A model generated the notes under the pieces. The model was not told the DNA's origin, did no database searches, and worked only from the letters and a program-made list of their open reading frames with translations. Position numbers and translations under genes: made by a program. From Nitratireductor sp. XY-223 (GTDB taxonomy: Bacteria > Pseudomonadota > Alphaproteobacteria > Rhizobiales > Rhizobiaceae), in contig NZ_SPNT01000002.1 of NCBI RefSeq assembly GCF_004959855.1, positions 248,001 through 312,000 on the forward strand: 64,000 nt of DNA. Reading direction: 5' to 3'. Shown here piece after piece: positions 26,713 to 36,215 of this stretch (the first letter of the stretch is position 1; each line of letters begins with the position of its first letter).

Positions 26713-27690
26713 TCAGAATCCGACCGTGTCGAAGACGCTCATCAGCGCCGGCCCGAGGATCACGCCGAAGATAACCGGCAGGAAGAACAGGATCATCGGC
26801 ACCGTCAGCTTCGGCGGCAGGGCGGCCGCTTTCTTCTCAGCCTCGGTCATGCGCATGTCGCGGCTTTCCTGGGCCAGGACACGCAGTGCCTGTGCAACCG
26901 GCGTTCCGTACCGTTCCGCCTGAATCAGCGCCTGGCAGACCGATTTCACCGGCTCGAGCCCGGTGCGGTCGCCGAGGTTTTCGAAACCCTTGCGGCGTTC
27001 GTCGAGATAGGAGAGCTCGGCGGTGGTCAGCACGAGTTCCTCGGCGAGCGGCGCCGACTGGTTGGCGACCTCGTCGGCAACACGCCGGAACGCGGACTCG
27101 ATCGATACGCCCGATTCGACACAGATCAGCATCAGGTCGAGCGCATCGGGCCAGGCGATGCGGATCGATTTCTGCCGTTTCGCGGTCTTGTTGGAAACGT
27201 AGATGTTGGGGGCGTAGAACCCCAGATACGCCGCACCAATGCAGATTAGAACCCGTATGGCGGTCGGCTGATCCGCAAAACCGTCCAGCCAGAAAACGTA
27301 GAACACCGCGGCCACCAGGAAGACGAACGGAAGCGTAAACCGCGCGAACAGGAATATGTTCAGGGCGTTCTGCGTCCGAAAACCGGCAATCCGCATTTTC
27401 TTGACGGTGGTGCTGTCGACCAGCGCCTCCCGAAGGTTCAGCTTTTCAACAAACTGGCGGATGGAGGTGTTGTTGTCATGCCGAAGCGAGCCGCGTGAAT
27501 TGGCCTCGGCATTCAGACGCACCCGCTCGCGTGCCCTGATCTCGTCACGCTCGAGGGCAACCGATTTCATGCGCGCCTTCAGGTCGCCGCGCTCGAAGAA
27601 CGGCATGATGACCGTAACCATCGTGGCGAAAATAGCGATTCCGACAAGAACTGCCGCAACGAATGTTGGATCTGTGAGCGTCTTGATCAT
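26713..27690 (-). CDS. tadC: Tad pilus inner-membrane protein TadC
   Basis: 325 residues with a T2SSF (GspF-like) domain and membrane helices at the N-terminus, around residues 125-175, and at the C-terminus (PPKLTVPMILFFLPVIFGVILGPALMSVFD). Typical TadC stretches are ALDLMLICVESGVSIESAFRRVADE and ERYGTPVAQALRVLAQESRDMRMTEAEKKAAALPPKL. With TadB it forms the inner-membrane platform that TadA drives. Last gene of the leftward operon. Confidence 0.93.
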   Translation of the reverse strand: MIKTLTDPTFVAAVLVGIAIFATMVTVIMPFFERGDLKARMKSVALERDEIRARERVRLNAEANSRGSLRHDNNTSIRQFVEKLNLREALVDSTTVKKMRIAGFRTQNALNIFLFARFTLPFVFLVAAVFYVFWLDGFADQPTAIRVLICIGAAYLGFYAPNIYVSNKTAKRQKSIRIAWPDALDLMLICVESGVSIESAFRRVADEVANQSAPLAEELVLTTAELSYLDERRKGFENLGDRTGLEPVKSVCQALIQAERYGTPVAQALRVLAQESRDMRMTEAEKKAAALPPKLTVPMILFFLPVIFGVILGPALMSVFDTVGF

Positions 27691-27730
27691 GACAGGGTTA
27701 CTCTTTGAATCACCGGCTTCGGCTCAAGCC

Positions 27731-28741
27731 TCATATGTCGAAATTGATCATGTTGCGCATTACCAGCACACCCATCACCATCCAGATGGCGGACGCACCC
27801 AGGATCAGGTGTCCGCGCGGGTCGGTGAAAAGCGGCATGATGTAGCCCGGCGACGTCATGTAGACCGAGGCCATGATGAAGAACGGCAGTGAACCGATAA
27901 TGACGGCGGAAGCCTTGGCTTCCATCGACAGCGCGTTGACCTTTGCCTTCATCTTCTTGCGGTCGCGAATGACGCGCGACAGGTTTGCAAGCGCTTCCGA
28001 TAGGTTGCCGCCCGCCTGCGCCTGGATCGTGATGACGATCGAGAAGAAACTGGTTTCCGGCATCGGGATGTTTTCGTGCAGCCGTTCGCAGGCCTGCGGC
28101 ACGGTCATGCCCAGCTGCTGGGCCTCGACGATGCGCTTGAACTCGGTGCGCAGCGGCTCCTGCGCCTCGGTGGCGATCATCCGGAGCGCGTCATTGATCG
28201 GCAGGCCCGAGCGGATCGAGCGCACGATGACGTCGAGGGCGTTCGGGAATTCGTCGAGAAATGCCTTGAAGCGACGCGCCCGCTTGAACGAAACGATCCA
28301 GCGCGGCACGCCCAGGCCACCGACAACAGCCATCCCGGCCACGACGAACAGCGGTGTTCCGATGATCAATGCGGCGGCAGCCAATGCAAGGCCGCAAAGC
28401 AGGCTGGCGATGTAGAACTGGGCGACATTGATGCCCCAGCCTGTCTGGTAGAGCGCGATCTTCAGTGGCGGCGACGAGTAGTTGACCTTCTTTTTCTGCT
28501 TTTCCTCAAGGTCCTTGAGCGATTCCTGTACGGACCTGCGCCGCTTGGCCTCCTTGTTGATGTTCTCGCGCGCCATCTTTATGGCCTTGATGTCCGTTTC
28601 CGCGCGCTTGACCTGCTTGTAGCGTTGGTCCGACTTGTTCTGGGTCTCGATCGACGGAAACAGGACCGTAAACGCAAGGCCGCCGGCGGCGATCGCCACC
28701 AGCAGGATAATCAACAGGACCGGCATCTCAATTCCGAACAT
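27731..28741 (-). CDS. tadB: Tad pilus inner-membrane protein TadB
   Basis: 336 residues, T2SSF-domain platform protein. An N-terminal helix is followed by a charged segment (KQVKRAETDIKAIKMARENINKEAKRRRSVQESLKDLEEKQKKK), two helices, the FPNALDVIVRSIRSGLPINDALRMIATEAQEPL core and C-terminal helices. It sits between tadA and tadC, and is distinguished from TadC by order and by this long basic segment. Confidence 0.93.
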   Translation of the reverse strand: MFGIEMPVLLIILLVAIAAGGLAFTVLFPSIETQNKSDQRYKQVKRAETDIKAIKMARENINKEAKRRRSVQESLKDLEEKQKKKVNYSSPPLKIALYQTGWGINVAQFYIASLLCGLALAAAALIIGTPLFVVAGMAVVGGLGVPRWIVSFKRARRFKAFLDEFPNALDVIVRSIRSGLPINDALRMIATEAQEPLRTEFKRIVEAQQLGMTVPQACERLHENIPMPETSFFSIVITIQAQAGGNLSEALANLSRVIRDRKKMKAKVNALSMEAKASAVIIGSLPFFIMASVYMTSPGYIMPLFTDPRGHLILGASAIWMVMGVLVMRNMINFDI

Positions 28742-28785
28742 ATCGACTGCCCTTTCCCACTTTTACGTCCCGGTCTGCCGGGTGC

Positions 28786-30270
28786 CTACTCATTGGCCTG
28801 TTCCAGGCTGTCGATTGCCTCGGCGAGACGGCGTTCCTCGCCGAAATAGCGGGCCCGTTCCCAGAAATGCGGCCGGCCGATGCCGGTCGACATGTGACGG
28901 CCGACAATGTTGCCGTTGGCATCCTCGCCATCGATATCGAAGGTCATCAGATCCTGCGTGATGATGACGTCACCCTCCATCCCGGTGACCTCGGTAATGT
29001 GGGTAATGCGCCGCGAACCGTCGCGCAGGCGGGCGGCCTGTATGATGACGTCGACCGAGCCGGCGATGATCTCGCGCACGGTCTTCGCCGGCAGCGAGTA
29101 GCCGCCCATGGCGATCATCGACTCGATACGGCTCAGACATTCACGCGGCGAGTTGGAGTGGATCGTTCCCATCGAGCCGTCGTGACCGGTATTCATCGCC
29201 TGCAGAAGGTCGAACACCTCAGGCCCGCGGACCTCGCCGACGATGATGCGTTCCGGACGCATGCGCAGGCAGTTCTTGACCAGGTCGCGCATGGTGACCT
29301 CGCCTTCGCCCTCGATATTGGGCGGCCGTGTCTCAAGGCGCACGACATGCGGCTGCTGAAGCTGAAGCTCCGCCGAGTCCTCGCAGGTGATGACACGTTC
29401 GGTTTCGTCGATGTAGCGGGTCAGACAGTTCAGCAAGGTCGTCTTGCCGGAGCCCGTTCCGCCGGAGATGACGACGTTGCAGCGGACACGGCCGATGATC
29501 TGGAGAATTGTCGAGCCGGCCGGGGTGATCGAGCCGAAATTGACGAGCTGATCGAGGGTGAGCTTGTCCTTCTTGAACTTACGAATCGTCAATGCCGTGC
29601 CATCGATGGCCAGCGGCGGCGCAATGACGTTGACACGCGAGCCGTCGGGCAAGCGGGCGTCGCATATCGGGCTCGATTCATCGACGCGCCGGCCGACCTG
29701 GCTGACGATGCGCTGACAGATCGAAAGCAGCTGGCTCTCGTCGCGGAAACGCACATCGGTTTCCTCGACCTTGCCGTTGACCTCGATATAGCTGATGCCC
29801 GAGCCGTTGATCATGATGTCGGCGATCTCGTCGCGGGCGAGCAGCGGCTCGAGCGGACCGTAGCCGAGAACGTCGTTGCAGATATCCTCGAGCAGCTCCT
29901 CCTGCTCGGAGATCGACATCGCGAAGTTCTTGATGGTGATGATATCGTTGACGATATCCCGGATTTCCTCGCGCGCGCTCTCGTTGTCCAGCTTGGACAG
30001 CTGGGACAGGTCGATCGTGTCGATCAGCGCCGAGAAGACCTGGGATTTGGTCGTGTAGTAGTTTTCCGACTTCTTGGACGTGCGCTTCTTCTTCTCAGGA
30101 CGGCTGCCGCCGGGCGCGATCGGGGTGTTGCTTGACATGGGCGCCGATTCGGCGGGCGGAGGAGCCTCTTCAGGCTCCTTTTCCATCTCCAGCTCCGGCG
30201 CGAGGGGAGGCGTGGCGACAACTGTCTCCTCGACCTTTCCAAATCCGTCTTTTCCGCGTTTGCCAAACAT
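28786..30270 (-). CDS. tadA: Tad pilus assembly ATPase TadA/CpaF
   Basis: 494 residues, secretion-superfamily ATPase powering Flp pilus assembly. An acidic, proline-rich N-terminal stretch (residues 10-45) and basic [10 protein letters not shown] precede the conserved core. Walker A is [32 protein letters not shown] is the Asp box and [15 protein letters not shown] the Walker B region. Cytoplasmic hexamer acting on TadB/TadC. Positioned between tadZ and tadB. Confidence 0.95.
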   Translation of the reverse strand: MFGKRGKDGFGKVEETVVATPPLAPELEMEKEPEEAPPPAESAPMSSNTPIAPGGSRPEKKKRTSKKSENYYTTKSQVFSALIDTIDLSQLSKLDNESAREEIRDIVNDIITIKNFAMSISEQEELLEDICNDVLGYGPLEPLLARDEIADIMINGSGISYIEVNGKVEETDVRFRDESQLLSICQRIVSQVGRRVDESSPICDARLPDGSRVNVIAPPLAIDGTALTIRKFKKDKLTLDQLVNFGSITPAGSTILQIIGRVRCNVVISGGTGSGKTTLLNCLTRYIDETERVITCEDSAELQLQQPHVVRLETRPPNIEGEGEVTMRDLVKNCLRMRPERIIVGEVRGPEVFDLLQAMNTGHDGSMGTIHSNSPRECLSRIESMIAMGGYSLPAKTVREIIAGSVDVIIQAARLRDGSRRITHITEVTGMEGDVIITQDLMTFDIDGEDANGNIVGRHMSTGIGRPHFWERARYFGEERRLAEAIDSLEQANE

Positions 30271-30304
30271 GTATTACCCCTGAAACTTGGAACCCTCGGT
30301 CGGA

Positions 30305-31585
30305 TTATCTGCGTGCCAGCAGGGACCGCAGGCCCGTCAGCCCGGATTTTTTCTGGGCTTTGACCTCCGCACGGCCCGTCAGCACGTGGGCGAGTTGCGA
30401 GAAGGTCTCGGCGGTCGGCGCCTTGGCATCGGTTTCGGCTATCATCTGACCGCTGTTGGATGCCGTTCCGAACAGCTGGGCGTCGAACGGTATGATCGCC
30501 GTGGCGTCGATTTCGAGCGGCTCGCAGAAATCGGCGACCGAAATCTCCGGCCGCTTGGGAACGCCGACCTGATTGAGAACCAGGCGCGGCGCACGGTCAT
30601 TCGGCCGCAGCTTGCTCAAGGTGTCGATGAGGTTCTTCGTGTTGCGCAGGTTCGGCAGGTCCGGCGTTGCGACGACGACGACGTCGTCCACCTCGCCAAG
30701 CACGGCCTTGGTCCAGTTGGTCCACATATGCGGCACGTCGAGGACCGCGACCGGCGCGGTACGCTGGACGATCTCGAGCACCGGCTCGAAGGTCGAGCCG
30801 CCGAAATCGTAGGTCCGGTCAAGCATCGACGGCGCCGCCAGCATCGACAGATGCGAAGCGCATTTCGACAGCAGCCGCTCGAGGAAGACGTCGTCGAGCC
30901 GTTCGGGCGCGAACACCGCTTCAGCGATGCCCTGGGGCGGATCCTGGTCAAAATTGATGTTTGCCGTTCCGAACGCCAGGTCGAGATCCGCCAGGATGAC
31001 TTCCGTCTCGAACAGGCTGGAGATACCCCAGGCGCAATTGTGGGCCACCGTCGAGGATCCGACGCCGCCCTTGGCGCCGATAAAGGCCATGGTCCGACCA
31101 AGCGGCTCGGCATCGGGATCGACGAAGATTGTCGACACGACATGGATGACATCGGCGATGGAGACCGGCCCGACCAGATATTCCGAGATCCCCCTGCGGA
31201 TCAGCTCGCGATAGAGGAACACGTCATTGTCGTAGCCGATGACGATGACCTTGGTCGTCGGGTCGCACACGTCGGCAAGTTCGGCCAACTGGTTCAGCAG
31301 TTCGTCGCCGCTCAGCGAATTCTCCAGAATGATCAGGTTCGGAGTCGGCGAAGAGGCGTACATCGTGCAGGCCTTTTCCAGGCCGCCGCTGATCGTGCGC
31401 ATATGCACCCGCGCCAGCCGCCGGTCCTCGGCCAGGGCACTGATGGTCTGCATCAGGCTGTCCGATTCGCAAAAGGCCTGTATCGATATACGCGGCAAGG
31501 GACGAAGATTGTCCATCGCGCTGTTATCCTCGCCCACATCGATCAGGCTTTGATCTACACCGGGATTTTCAGCAACCTCACTCAT
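30305..31585 (-). CDS. cpaE: Tad pilus localisation protein TadZ/CpaE
   Basis: 426 residues. The first 140 or so form a degenerate receiver-like domain, followed by a MinD/ParA-type ATPase with deviant Walker A (FIGAKGGVGSST) and later DLDLAFGTANINFDQDPPQG. TadZ/CpaE places the pilus machine at the cell pole. The ATG at 31583-31585 (AGGA 7 nt upstream) is preferred over an in-frame TTG 27 bp earlier. The C-terminal sequence QKKSGLTGLRSLLARR is basic. Confidence 0.92.
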   Translation of the reverse strand: MSEVAENPGVDQSLIDVGEDNSAMDNLRPLPRISIQAFCESDSLMQTISALAEDRRLARVHMRTISGGLEKACTMYASSPTPNLIILENSLSGDELLNQLAELADVCDPTTKVIVIGYDNDVFLYRELIRRGISEYLVGPVSIADVIHVVSTIFVDPDAEPLGRTMAFIGAKGGVGSSTVAHNCAWGISSLFETEVILADLDLAFGTANINFDQDPPQGIAEAVFAPERLDDVFLERLLSKCASHLSMLAAPSMLDRTYDFGGSTFEPVLEIVQRTAPVAVLDVPHMWTNWTKAVLGEVDDVVVVATPDLPNLRNTKNLIDTLSKLRPNDRAPRLVLNQVGVPKRPEISVADFCEPLEIDATAIIPFDAQLFGTASNSGQMIAETDAKAPTAETFSQLAHVLTGRAEVKAQKKSGLTGLRSLLARR

Positions 31586-31630
31586 TTGGTCATCCTGCCT
31601 TGCGTTCTCCAAATGCCCTCAAGACCTCAG

Positions 31631-32347
31631 CTATTCACTGGGCGTGGCGTAGGAACCGTTTTTCCGATAGTTCTCAATGACGACGTCGCGACGCTGTGCA
31701 TCGATCGGAGTCATGCCGCGCGGTGCGATCAGATCCGACGGATTGGCGATCTGGGCCGCCAGGTTGTTTTGCGTCGCGCATCCGAAATTGTCGTAGTGCT
31801 TGTTCTCCATCGTGTTGGTAACCAGATCCTCCGGCCACTTGCCACACTGGTTGGTGTGGGCGCTGATGGCGACAAAGCTCAGGCGGATCGGCGCGGCATC
31901 GTTCTGCGCCGCCGCCTGGTAGGATGTATAGGCAATGCGGCGGGCCGGTATGCCCTCCTCCACCAGGATCCCGCGAACCTGCTTGGCGATGCGCGAGGCG
32001 GCGCCGGCATTGGGCGATCCGACCGGCGTCATGATCTGCACGGATCCGGACGCCATTTCGCGGTATTCGGAGGCGAAGCCGCGAACGGAGGCGACCCTGC
32101 CGTAATTGAGCTTGCGTTCGCCGCGGGCGATGGGAACGTCGATCGTGTGCGCCTTTTCGGCGATCATGATCGGATGATTGGTGCGGTAATCGTCCGGCAC
32201 CGCACCGACCTCAATGTCGTGAACATTGGCACAGCCGGCCAGAAGCGCAGCCGCCATGACCATCGCCGCCTTGACCGAAATCAGTGATCCATGACCCCGG
32301 GGGTGGTGCGCTAGCCGTTTCATCGAGACAGTGTCCATATGCGTCAT
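31631..32347 (-). CDS. cpaD: pilus assembly lipoprotein CpaD
   Basis: 238 residues of the CpaD family. Signal region MVMAAALLAGCANVHDIE has a lipobox LAGC. The body includes VPDDYRTNHPIMIAEKAHTIDVPI and QCGKWPEDLVTNTMENKHYDNFGCATQNNLAAQIANPSDLIAPRGMTPIDAQRRDVV, diagnostic of CpaD. It is thought to help place the CpaC secretin in the outer membrane. The ATG at 32345-32347 is used; an in-frame GTG at 32371 overlaps cpaC and is less likely. Confidence 0.92.
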   Translation of the reverse strand: MTHMDTVSMKRLAHHPRGHGSLISVKAAMVMAAALLAGCANVHDIEVGAVPDDYRTNHPIMIAEKAHTIDVPIARGERKLNYGRVASVRGFASEYREMASGSVQIMTPVGSPNAGAASRIAKQVRGILVEEGIPARRIAYTSYQAAAQNDAAPIRLSFVAISAHTNQCGKWPEDLVTNTMENKHYDNFGCATQNNLAAQIANPSDLIAPRGMTPIDAQRRDVVIENYRKNGSYATPSE

Positions 32348-32364
32348 GATGTGACTCCAACCCC

Positions 32365-33906
32365 TCAACACTTGTAAATAAATCCGACCACGCCGTGGTA
32401 GCGGCCCGGAGGCAGATCGGTTTCCATCTGCCCGTAGACCCGGTTCACACGGCCGAGGAAGTTCGCGGCTCCATCGCTGGTCGCGTTGAGATTGTCATCC
32501 GGCCGGGCAAGCTTGTTGCGGGCAACCGGGCGGACGAGATAGGGCGTGGCGATAATGACCAGCTCGGTCTCGTTGCGTACGAAATCGCGGCTGCGGAAGA
32601 GCGTTCCCAGCACCGGCACCTTGGAAAGGCCCGGGAAACCGCCCATGACCTGGCGCAGATCGTCGCGAACCAGGCCGGCGATCACGATGGAACCGCCGGA
32701 GGGAAGTTCAACGGCCGTGTCGGCCTCGCGGCGGCGAACGCCGTTGACGGTGACACCGCCGAGGCCGTTGGCGCCACTCAACGACACGCTGCCCTCGAAG
32801 GTCGGCTCGGAAACCGTGGTCAGGACCCGCAGGCTTATCCGGCCGGCCGACAGGACGACCGGCGTGAATGCAAGACTGATGCCCCATTCCTTCGCTTCGT
32901 AGCTGTAGGTGATGGTCCCGGTGTTGGAATCGACCGACTGGCCGGTGACCAGCTGGAACTCACCGCCGACAAAGAAGGTCGCCCGCTCGCCGGAGATGGC
33001 CGTCAATGTCGGCTCGGCAAGCGTCTTCATCACGCCGGCCTGTTCCATGGCCCGGACATAGGCCTGGATCGAATAATCACCGAGATTGAATTGCGACAGG
33101 CCGGAGGTGTTGCTCAACGCCTTGCCGAGCCCGACAGGGTTGATCGACGAGAAGGCCGTTCCGCCGCTCGAGCCGGTGAAATAGGTGTTGAAGCCGAGCT
33201 GCTTGAGGATCTGCCTGCTGACCTCGGCAACCGTGACCTTGAGCGTGACCTGGTCCTCGCCCTCGATGTCGATCAGGTTGATGATCTGGGAAACCTGGCG
33301 TTGTTCCGCGAAGATCGCCGCATCGCCGCCATCGCCGACCGCGGTGATGTTGCGGGTCGTCGCCTCACCGCCTTTCAGGAAGATCTCGGCCAGCTGGCTG
33401 GCGCGCGATGCGTCCTGCGGCGTGCGCACCGTTCCTGTCAGGACGATGTTGTCGCTGATGATTTCGACATGGATATCGGAATCCGGGATGAAGCGCGCGA
33501 GCTGCCGCTGCAGGCCGGTTATGTCGCGTTCGACCGCGAGATCGAGGCTGACGATCTGCTTGCCGTTCTGACCGAACACGAAAATGTTGGTCTGGCCGAC
33601 CGCCTTGCCGAAGATGTAGATGCGCCGCGACGTGCGGGTGACCGCGTCGGCGACCGTCGGATCGGCCACCAGGATGTCCTGGGCATCGGCCGGCAGGTCG
33701 ACGACGACCGCCTTGTTCAGTCCCAGCTTGACTTCCTTGACGTTTCCGGCGCCGGACTTGCGGACCTTGATGGACGCCTCGTTGGCCTGGGCGGCGGCGA
33801 CGAACGGCTCGCCGGTCATGACCGCGGTTAGGGCGACAGCCGCACCGACATACAGAGTCTGGCGACCAAAGGTTGATGCAAGAGCTGAAATTTTTGATCT
33901 ACGCAC
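32365..33906 (-). CDS. cpaC: Tad pilus secretin CpaC/RcpA
   Basis: 513 residues, outer-membrane secretin pore for the Flp pilus. Signal peptide, then a pilus-type N domain (KVRKSGAGNVKEVKLGLNKAVVVDLPADAQDILVADPTVADAV), a BON-like segment (IVLTGTVRTPQDASRASQLAEIF) and the secretin barrel region (ALSEPTLTAISGERATFFVGGEF-like; VPVLGTLFRSRDFVRNETELVIIATPYLV). Start codon is GTG at 33904-33906, with GGGGA upstream. Gap to cpaB is 15 bp, and to cpaD 17 bp. Confidence 0.94.
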   Translation of the reverse strand: MRRSKISALASTFGRQTLYVGAAVALTAVMTGEPFVAAAQANEASIKVRKSGAGNVKEVKLGLNKAVVVDLPADAQDILVADPTVADAVTRTSRRIYIFGKAVGQTNIFVFGQNGKQIVSLDLAVERDITGLQRQLARFIPDSDIHVEIISDNIVLTGTVRTPQDASRASQLAEIFLKGGEATTRNITAVGDGGDAAIFAEQRQVSQIINLIDIEGEDQVTLKVTVAEVSRQILKQLGFNTYFTGSSGGTAFSSINPVGLGKALSNTSGLSQFNLGDYSIQAYVRAMEQAGVMKTLAEPTLTAISGERATFFVGGEFQLVTGQSVDSNTGTITYSYEAKEWGISLAFTPVVLSAGRISLRVLTTVSEPTFEGSVSLSGANGLGGVTVNGVRRREADTAVELPSGGSIVIAGLVRDDLRQVMGGFPGLSKVPVLGTLFRSRDFVRNETELVIIATPYLVRPVARNKLARPDDNLNATSDGAANFLGRVNRVYGQMETDLPPGRYHGVVGFIYKC

Positions 33907-33921
33907 TGTTTTGTCCCCGGT

Positions 33922-34716
33922 CTAATTTGCTGCGCCGACATTGGTTATCGTGCCCGACTTGATCACCTGGATGGTGCCGCCCTCTTCTCCGCTCAGGAGG
34001 TACTCGGCACCGCCGGTGTCCGGATCCTGAACATCCGCGACACTGCGCAGAGCCAGCGTCAGGCGCGCGGCCATCTGCTGCGCTACGGCAATGATCTTCG
34101 CCTGCTCGGGCGTAAGTTCCAGCGTGGCGGTGGATCCAACGGCCGTCTTCTTGCCGTCCTCGTCTTCCTGGATGCGCTGGTCGATCGCCAGAACCCGGAT
34201 GTTCTCCAGGATCGTCTCGGTGAGGAAACCGGCCTCATCCGAATTGCGGACCATGATCACGTCCACCCGGTCGTTCGGCAGGATGAATCCGCCGGCACTC
34301 GTTACAACCGAGATGCCGGTTGAAACCGCGCGCTTGCCGGAGGGCAGGATGGACGACATGATGCTGGTGCCCGCATCGACAACCTTCTCCGTGCGGAGCG
34401 GCTCGCCCTCGAACACCGGCAGCCTGACAATCGAGCCGGTCAGCTCGGTGACGGCATCCGGACGCGTCGAGCGGGTGATGAAGCCGTCCTTGACCGCATC
34501 CTCCGGCCAGTCCTGCCAGTCCAGGTTCTTCTTGCTGAGGCGAGAACCGATCGGCAGGCTGCTCGATGCGACAAGGACCTCGTCGGTCTGCACCTTCTTG
34601 ACGACCTGGCGGACCGGCTGGTCATCGCGATTGCCGGTAATGTTCAAAATCAGATATCCGGCTGCGACAGCGGCAACCAGAGCGACGGCCAAGACTATTA
34701 AACGTGCGGGCTTCAT
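33922..34716 (-). CDS. cpaB: Flp pilus assembly protein CpaB/RcpC
   Basis: 264 residues with one N-terminal membrane segment (LIVLAVALVAAVAAGYLIL) and an SAF/RcpC domain (VLVASSSLPIGSRLSKKNLDWQDWP; SGKRAVSTGISVVTSAGGFILPNDRVDVIMVR). CpaB is a periplasmic part of the Tad channel that associates with CpaC. The ATG at 34714-34716 with GGGGAAA 7 nt upstream is chosen. First gene of the cpaB-C-D-E/tadA-B-C series; a consensus CtrA site lies about 90 bp upstream. Confidence 0.92.
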   Translation of the reverse strand: MKPARLIVLAVALVAAVAAGYLILNITGNRDDQPVRQVVKKVQTDEVLVASSSLPIGSRLSKKNLDWQDWPEDAVKDGFITRSTRPDAVTELTGSIVRLPVFEGEPLRTEKVVDAGTSIMSSILPSGKRAVSTGISVVTSAGGFILPNDRVDVIMVRNSDEAGFLTETILENIRVLAIDQRIQEDEDGKKTAVGSTATLELTPEQAKIIAVAQQMAARLTLALRSVADVQDPDTGGAEYLLSGEEGGTIQVIKSGTITNVGAAN

Positions 34717-34806
34717 ACCGTTTCCCCGAGACACAGTTCCAATCGTTGGCGGAACAATGCGGGATGAATCGTGTACTTATGGTTAATGCGGCGCTACCAA
34801 TCTTAC

Positions 34807-34821
34807 TTAACGGCAAATTAA
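34807..34821. promoter_or_regulatory. candidate CtrA-binding site upstream of cpaB
   Basis: TTAA at 34807-34810 and TTAA at 34818-34821 are separated by exactly 7 bases (CGGCAAA), matching the TTAA-N7-TTAA consensus of the alphaproteobacterial response regulator CtrA. It lies in the 230-bp gap between cpaA and cpaB, upstream of the leftward cpaB operon. Confidence 0.6.
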
Positions 34822-34946
34822 TGCGCCGTACCGGGCAGGAGGGTCCTGGGGGCTGCAATTTCCAGTCTTTTGTTGTTGCTTCTGCAACCGGAAATTACAA
34901 AAGGAATCAGCAGCGGATTCAGCGGGCAGCCTCGGCGGATTGCCGG

Positions 34947-35456
34947 TCAGCCTCCGCCCGCCAGTGCGTACCGGGCCAGTTCCGTGGACGGGTAGCACAT
35001 CAGTGCCGCCGCGCCGATGGCGACACCGTACGGAATGCCGACATTCGAATTCAGCAGATGATCCACCGGACCAAAGCGGAAGGCAACAAACCGGTCGGAT
35101 CGCGCCACCACCAGGGCAACGGTCAGCAGTCCGCCGAACAGGGCCACATAGATCAGATACTGCAGAAGCAGCATGTTCAACCCGAACCACACCGCCGTTG
35201 CGGTCAGGAGCTTGGCGTCGCCGCCGCCCATGGCACCGAATCCGAAAAGCACGAAACAGACTGCGAAGACGATGAGCCCGGCGGCAAAATGCTCCCCGTA
35301 TGTCGCCCAGTCCATGCCGGTCATGGGCGCCAGAACAGCAAACGATGCGAGGAGAATCAGCGACACCCGGTTCGGTATCGTCATCGTCAGCATGTCCATC
35401 AACGCCGCAAAGGCGAGACACAACGGGAATATCACCATTATTGCCGCATTGATCAT
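34947..35456 (-). CDS. cpaA: prepilin peptidase CpaA (A24 family)
   Basis: 169-residue membrane aspartic protease that cleaves the Flp prepilin and pseudopilin leader. About five or six hydrophobic segments. The two catalytic Asps are recognisable: one in AALMDMLTMTIPN and one in GAMGGGDAKLLTA (the GxGD-type motif). No N-terminal methylase domain, as usual for CpaA/TadV. Located between flp and cpaB; the 230-bp downstream gap with a CtrA site suggests that cpaB has its own promoter. Confidence 0.92.
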   Translation of the reverse strand: MINAAIMVIFPLCLAFAALMDMLTMTIPNRVSLILLASFAVLAPMTGMDWATYGEHFAAGLIVFAVCFVLFGFGAMGGGDAKLLTATAVWFGLNMLLLQYLIYVALFGGLLTVALVVARSDRFVAFRFGPVDHLLNSNVGIPYGVAIGAAALMCYPSTELARYALAGGG

Positions 35457-35534
35457 CTCATTCTCCTAAACGGGGACCCGTCCCGGGCTGGCCCGGTATA
35501 TCGCGGTCGTGAGAATATGAGCGTACATGCCTTA

Positions 35535-35572
35535 AGAAAAATTGACCGCCGGGATCGAAAAACCCCGGCGGT
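35535..35572 (-). terminator. Rho-independent terminator after flp
   Basis: A 9-bp stem ACCGCCGGG / CCCGGCGGT (35545-35553 with 35564-35572), read leftward, is followed by a T-rich run (complement of 35535-35543). It lies about 50 bp after the flp stop and separates the abundant pilin message from cpaA. Confidence 0.8.
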
Positions 35573-35625
35573 GCAAATTTTTACTGGTGATCGCCGATGA
35601 GGACGATTGTCACCATCAGTCAGAC

Positions 35626-35793
35626 TTAGCTGTTGAGCTCGGTCTGAACTTCGTCAAACGTGTTCTTAAGACCGTTACCGACCAGACCCATGGCGGTGAT
35701 GGCAGCAACAGCGATCAGGGCAGCGATAAGGCCATATTCGATGGCGGTCGCGCCGGACTCGTCTTTCATGAAACGTGCAAAAACCTTAGTCAT
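35626..35793 (-). CDS. flp: Flp-type pilin
   Basis: 55-residue type IVb pilin, the main Tad pilus subunit. Short basic leader MTKVFARFMKDESG, cleavage predicted after G14, then the hydrophobic Flp motif ATAIEYGLIAALIAVAAITAMG with the invariant E-Y pair (E19, Y20), and a short polar tail. The ATG at 35791-35793 is preceded by AAGGAG at 8-nt spacing, a strong ribosome site as expected for an abundant protein. Followed by its own terminator. Confidence 0.95.
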   Translation of the reverse strand: MTKVFARFMKDESGATAIEYGLIAALIAVAAITAMGLVGNGLKNTFDEVQTELNS

Positions 35794-36215
35794 TTGGAAT
35801 ACTCCTTGCTCCACTTGTTCAGCACTTCCGTCAACTTATTTCCGCTGATCGGATGCGAGCAAACTAGCGAACAGGATTTGAAAACCTCTTAAAAAACGTG
35901 GTTACCGAATCGTTCACCGCAACGGAGCGGCGGTGTGGTGAATGCATGATTAATGCGACTGCGACCGAACGGACCGGGCAAAATCCCTGCCCCCGGAATT
36001 GTGAAGAATCAGCCGCCTCTCGCGATATATAATATAATGAGTGGCACACGAGACAGCCGCCGTCAGCCGCGACACGGCCGGCCGCCGCGGCCCTGCCCTT
36101 TTGATGCCCGGTTCACATTTTTGTTCCGCACGGGACCCGCGTTAAGCGTTCATTCACCATTCCGGGCGACATTTTGGGGCAGTTTCATCATTAGGCGCTG
36201 CTCGAGGAGCATTTC
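35794..36215. other. 422-bp divergent intergenic region between flp and the orphan secretin-N gene
   Basis: No gene seen. Two overlapping TATAAT matches on the + strand (36028-36033 and 36033-36038) sit in an AT-rich island, but without a good -35 partner. TTAA half-sites occur singly, for example near 35889 and 36143, with none at the CtrA spacing. Otherwise GC-rich sequence with nothing recognisable. Confidence 0.5.

Noticed and set aside
30287-32287. Antisense frame of about 660 codons under tadZ and cpaD
   Set aside because: Crosses two well-supported genes and has no recognisable protein features.
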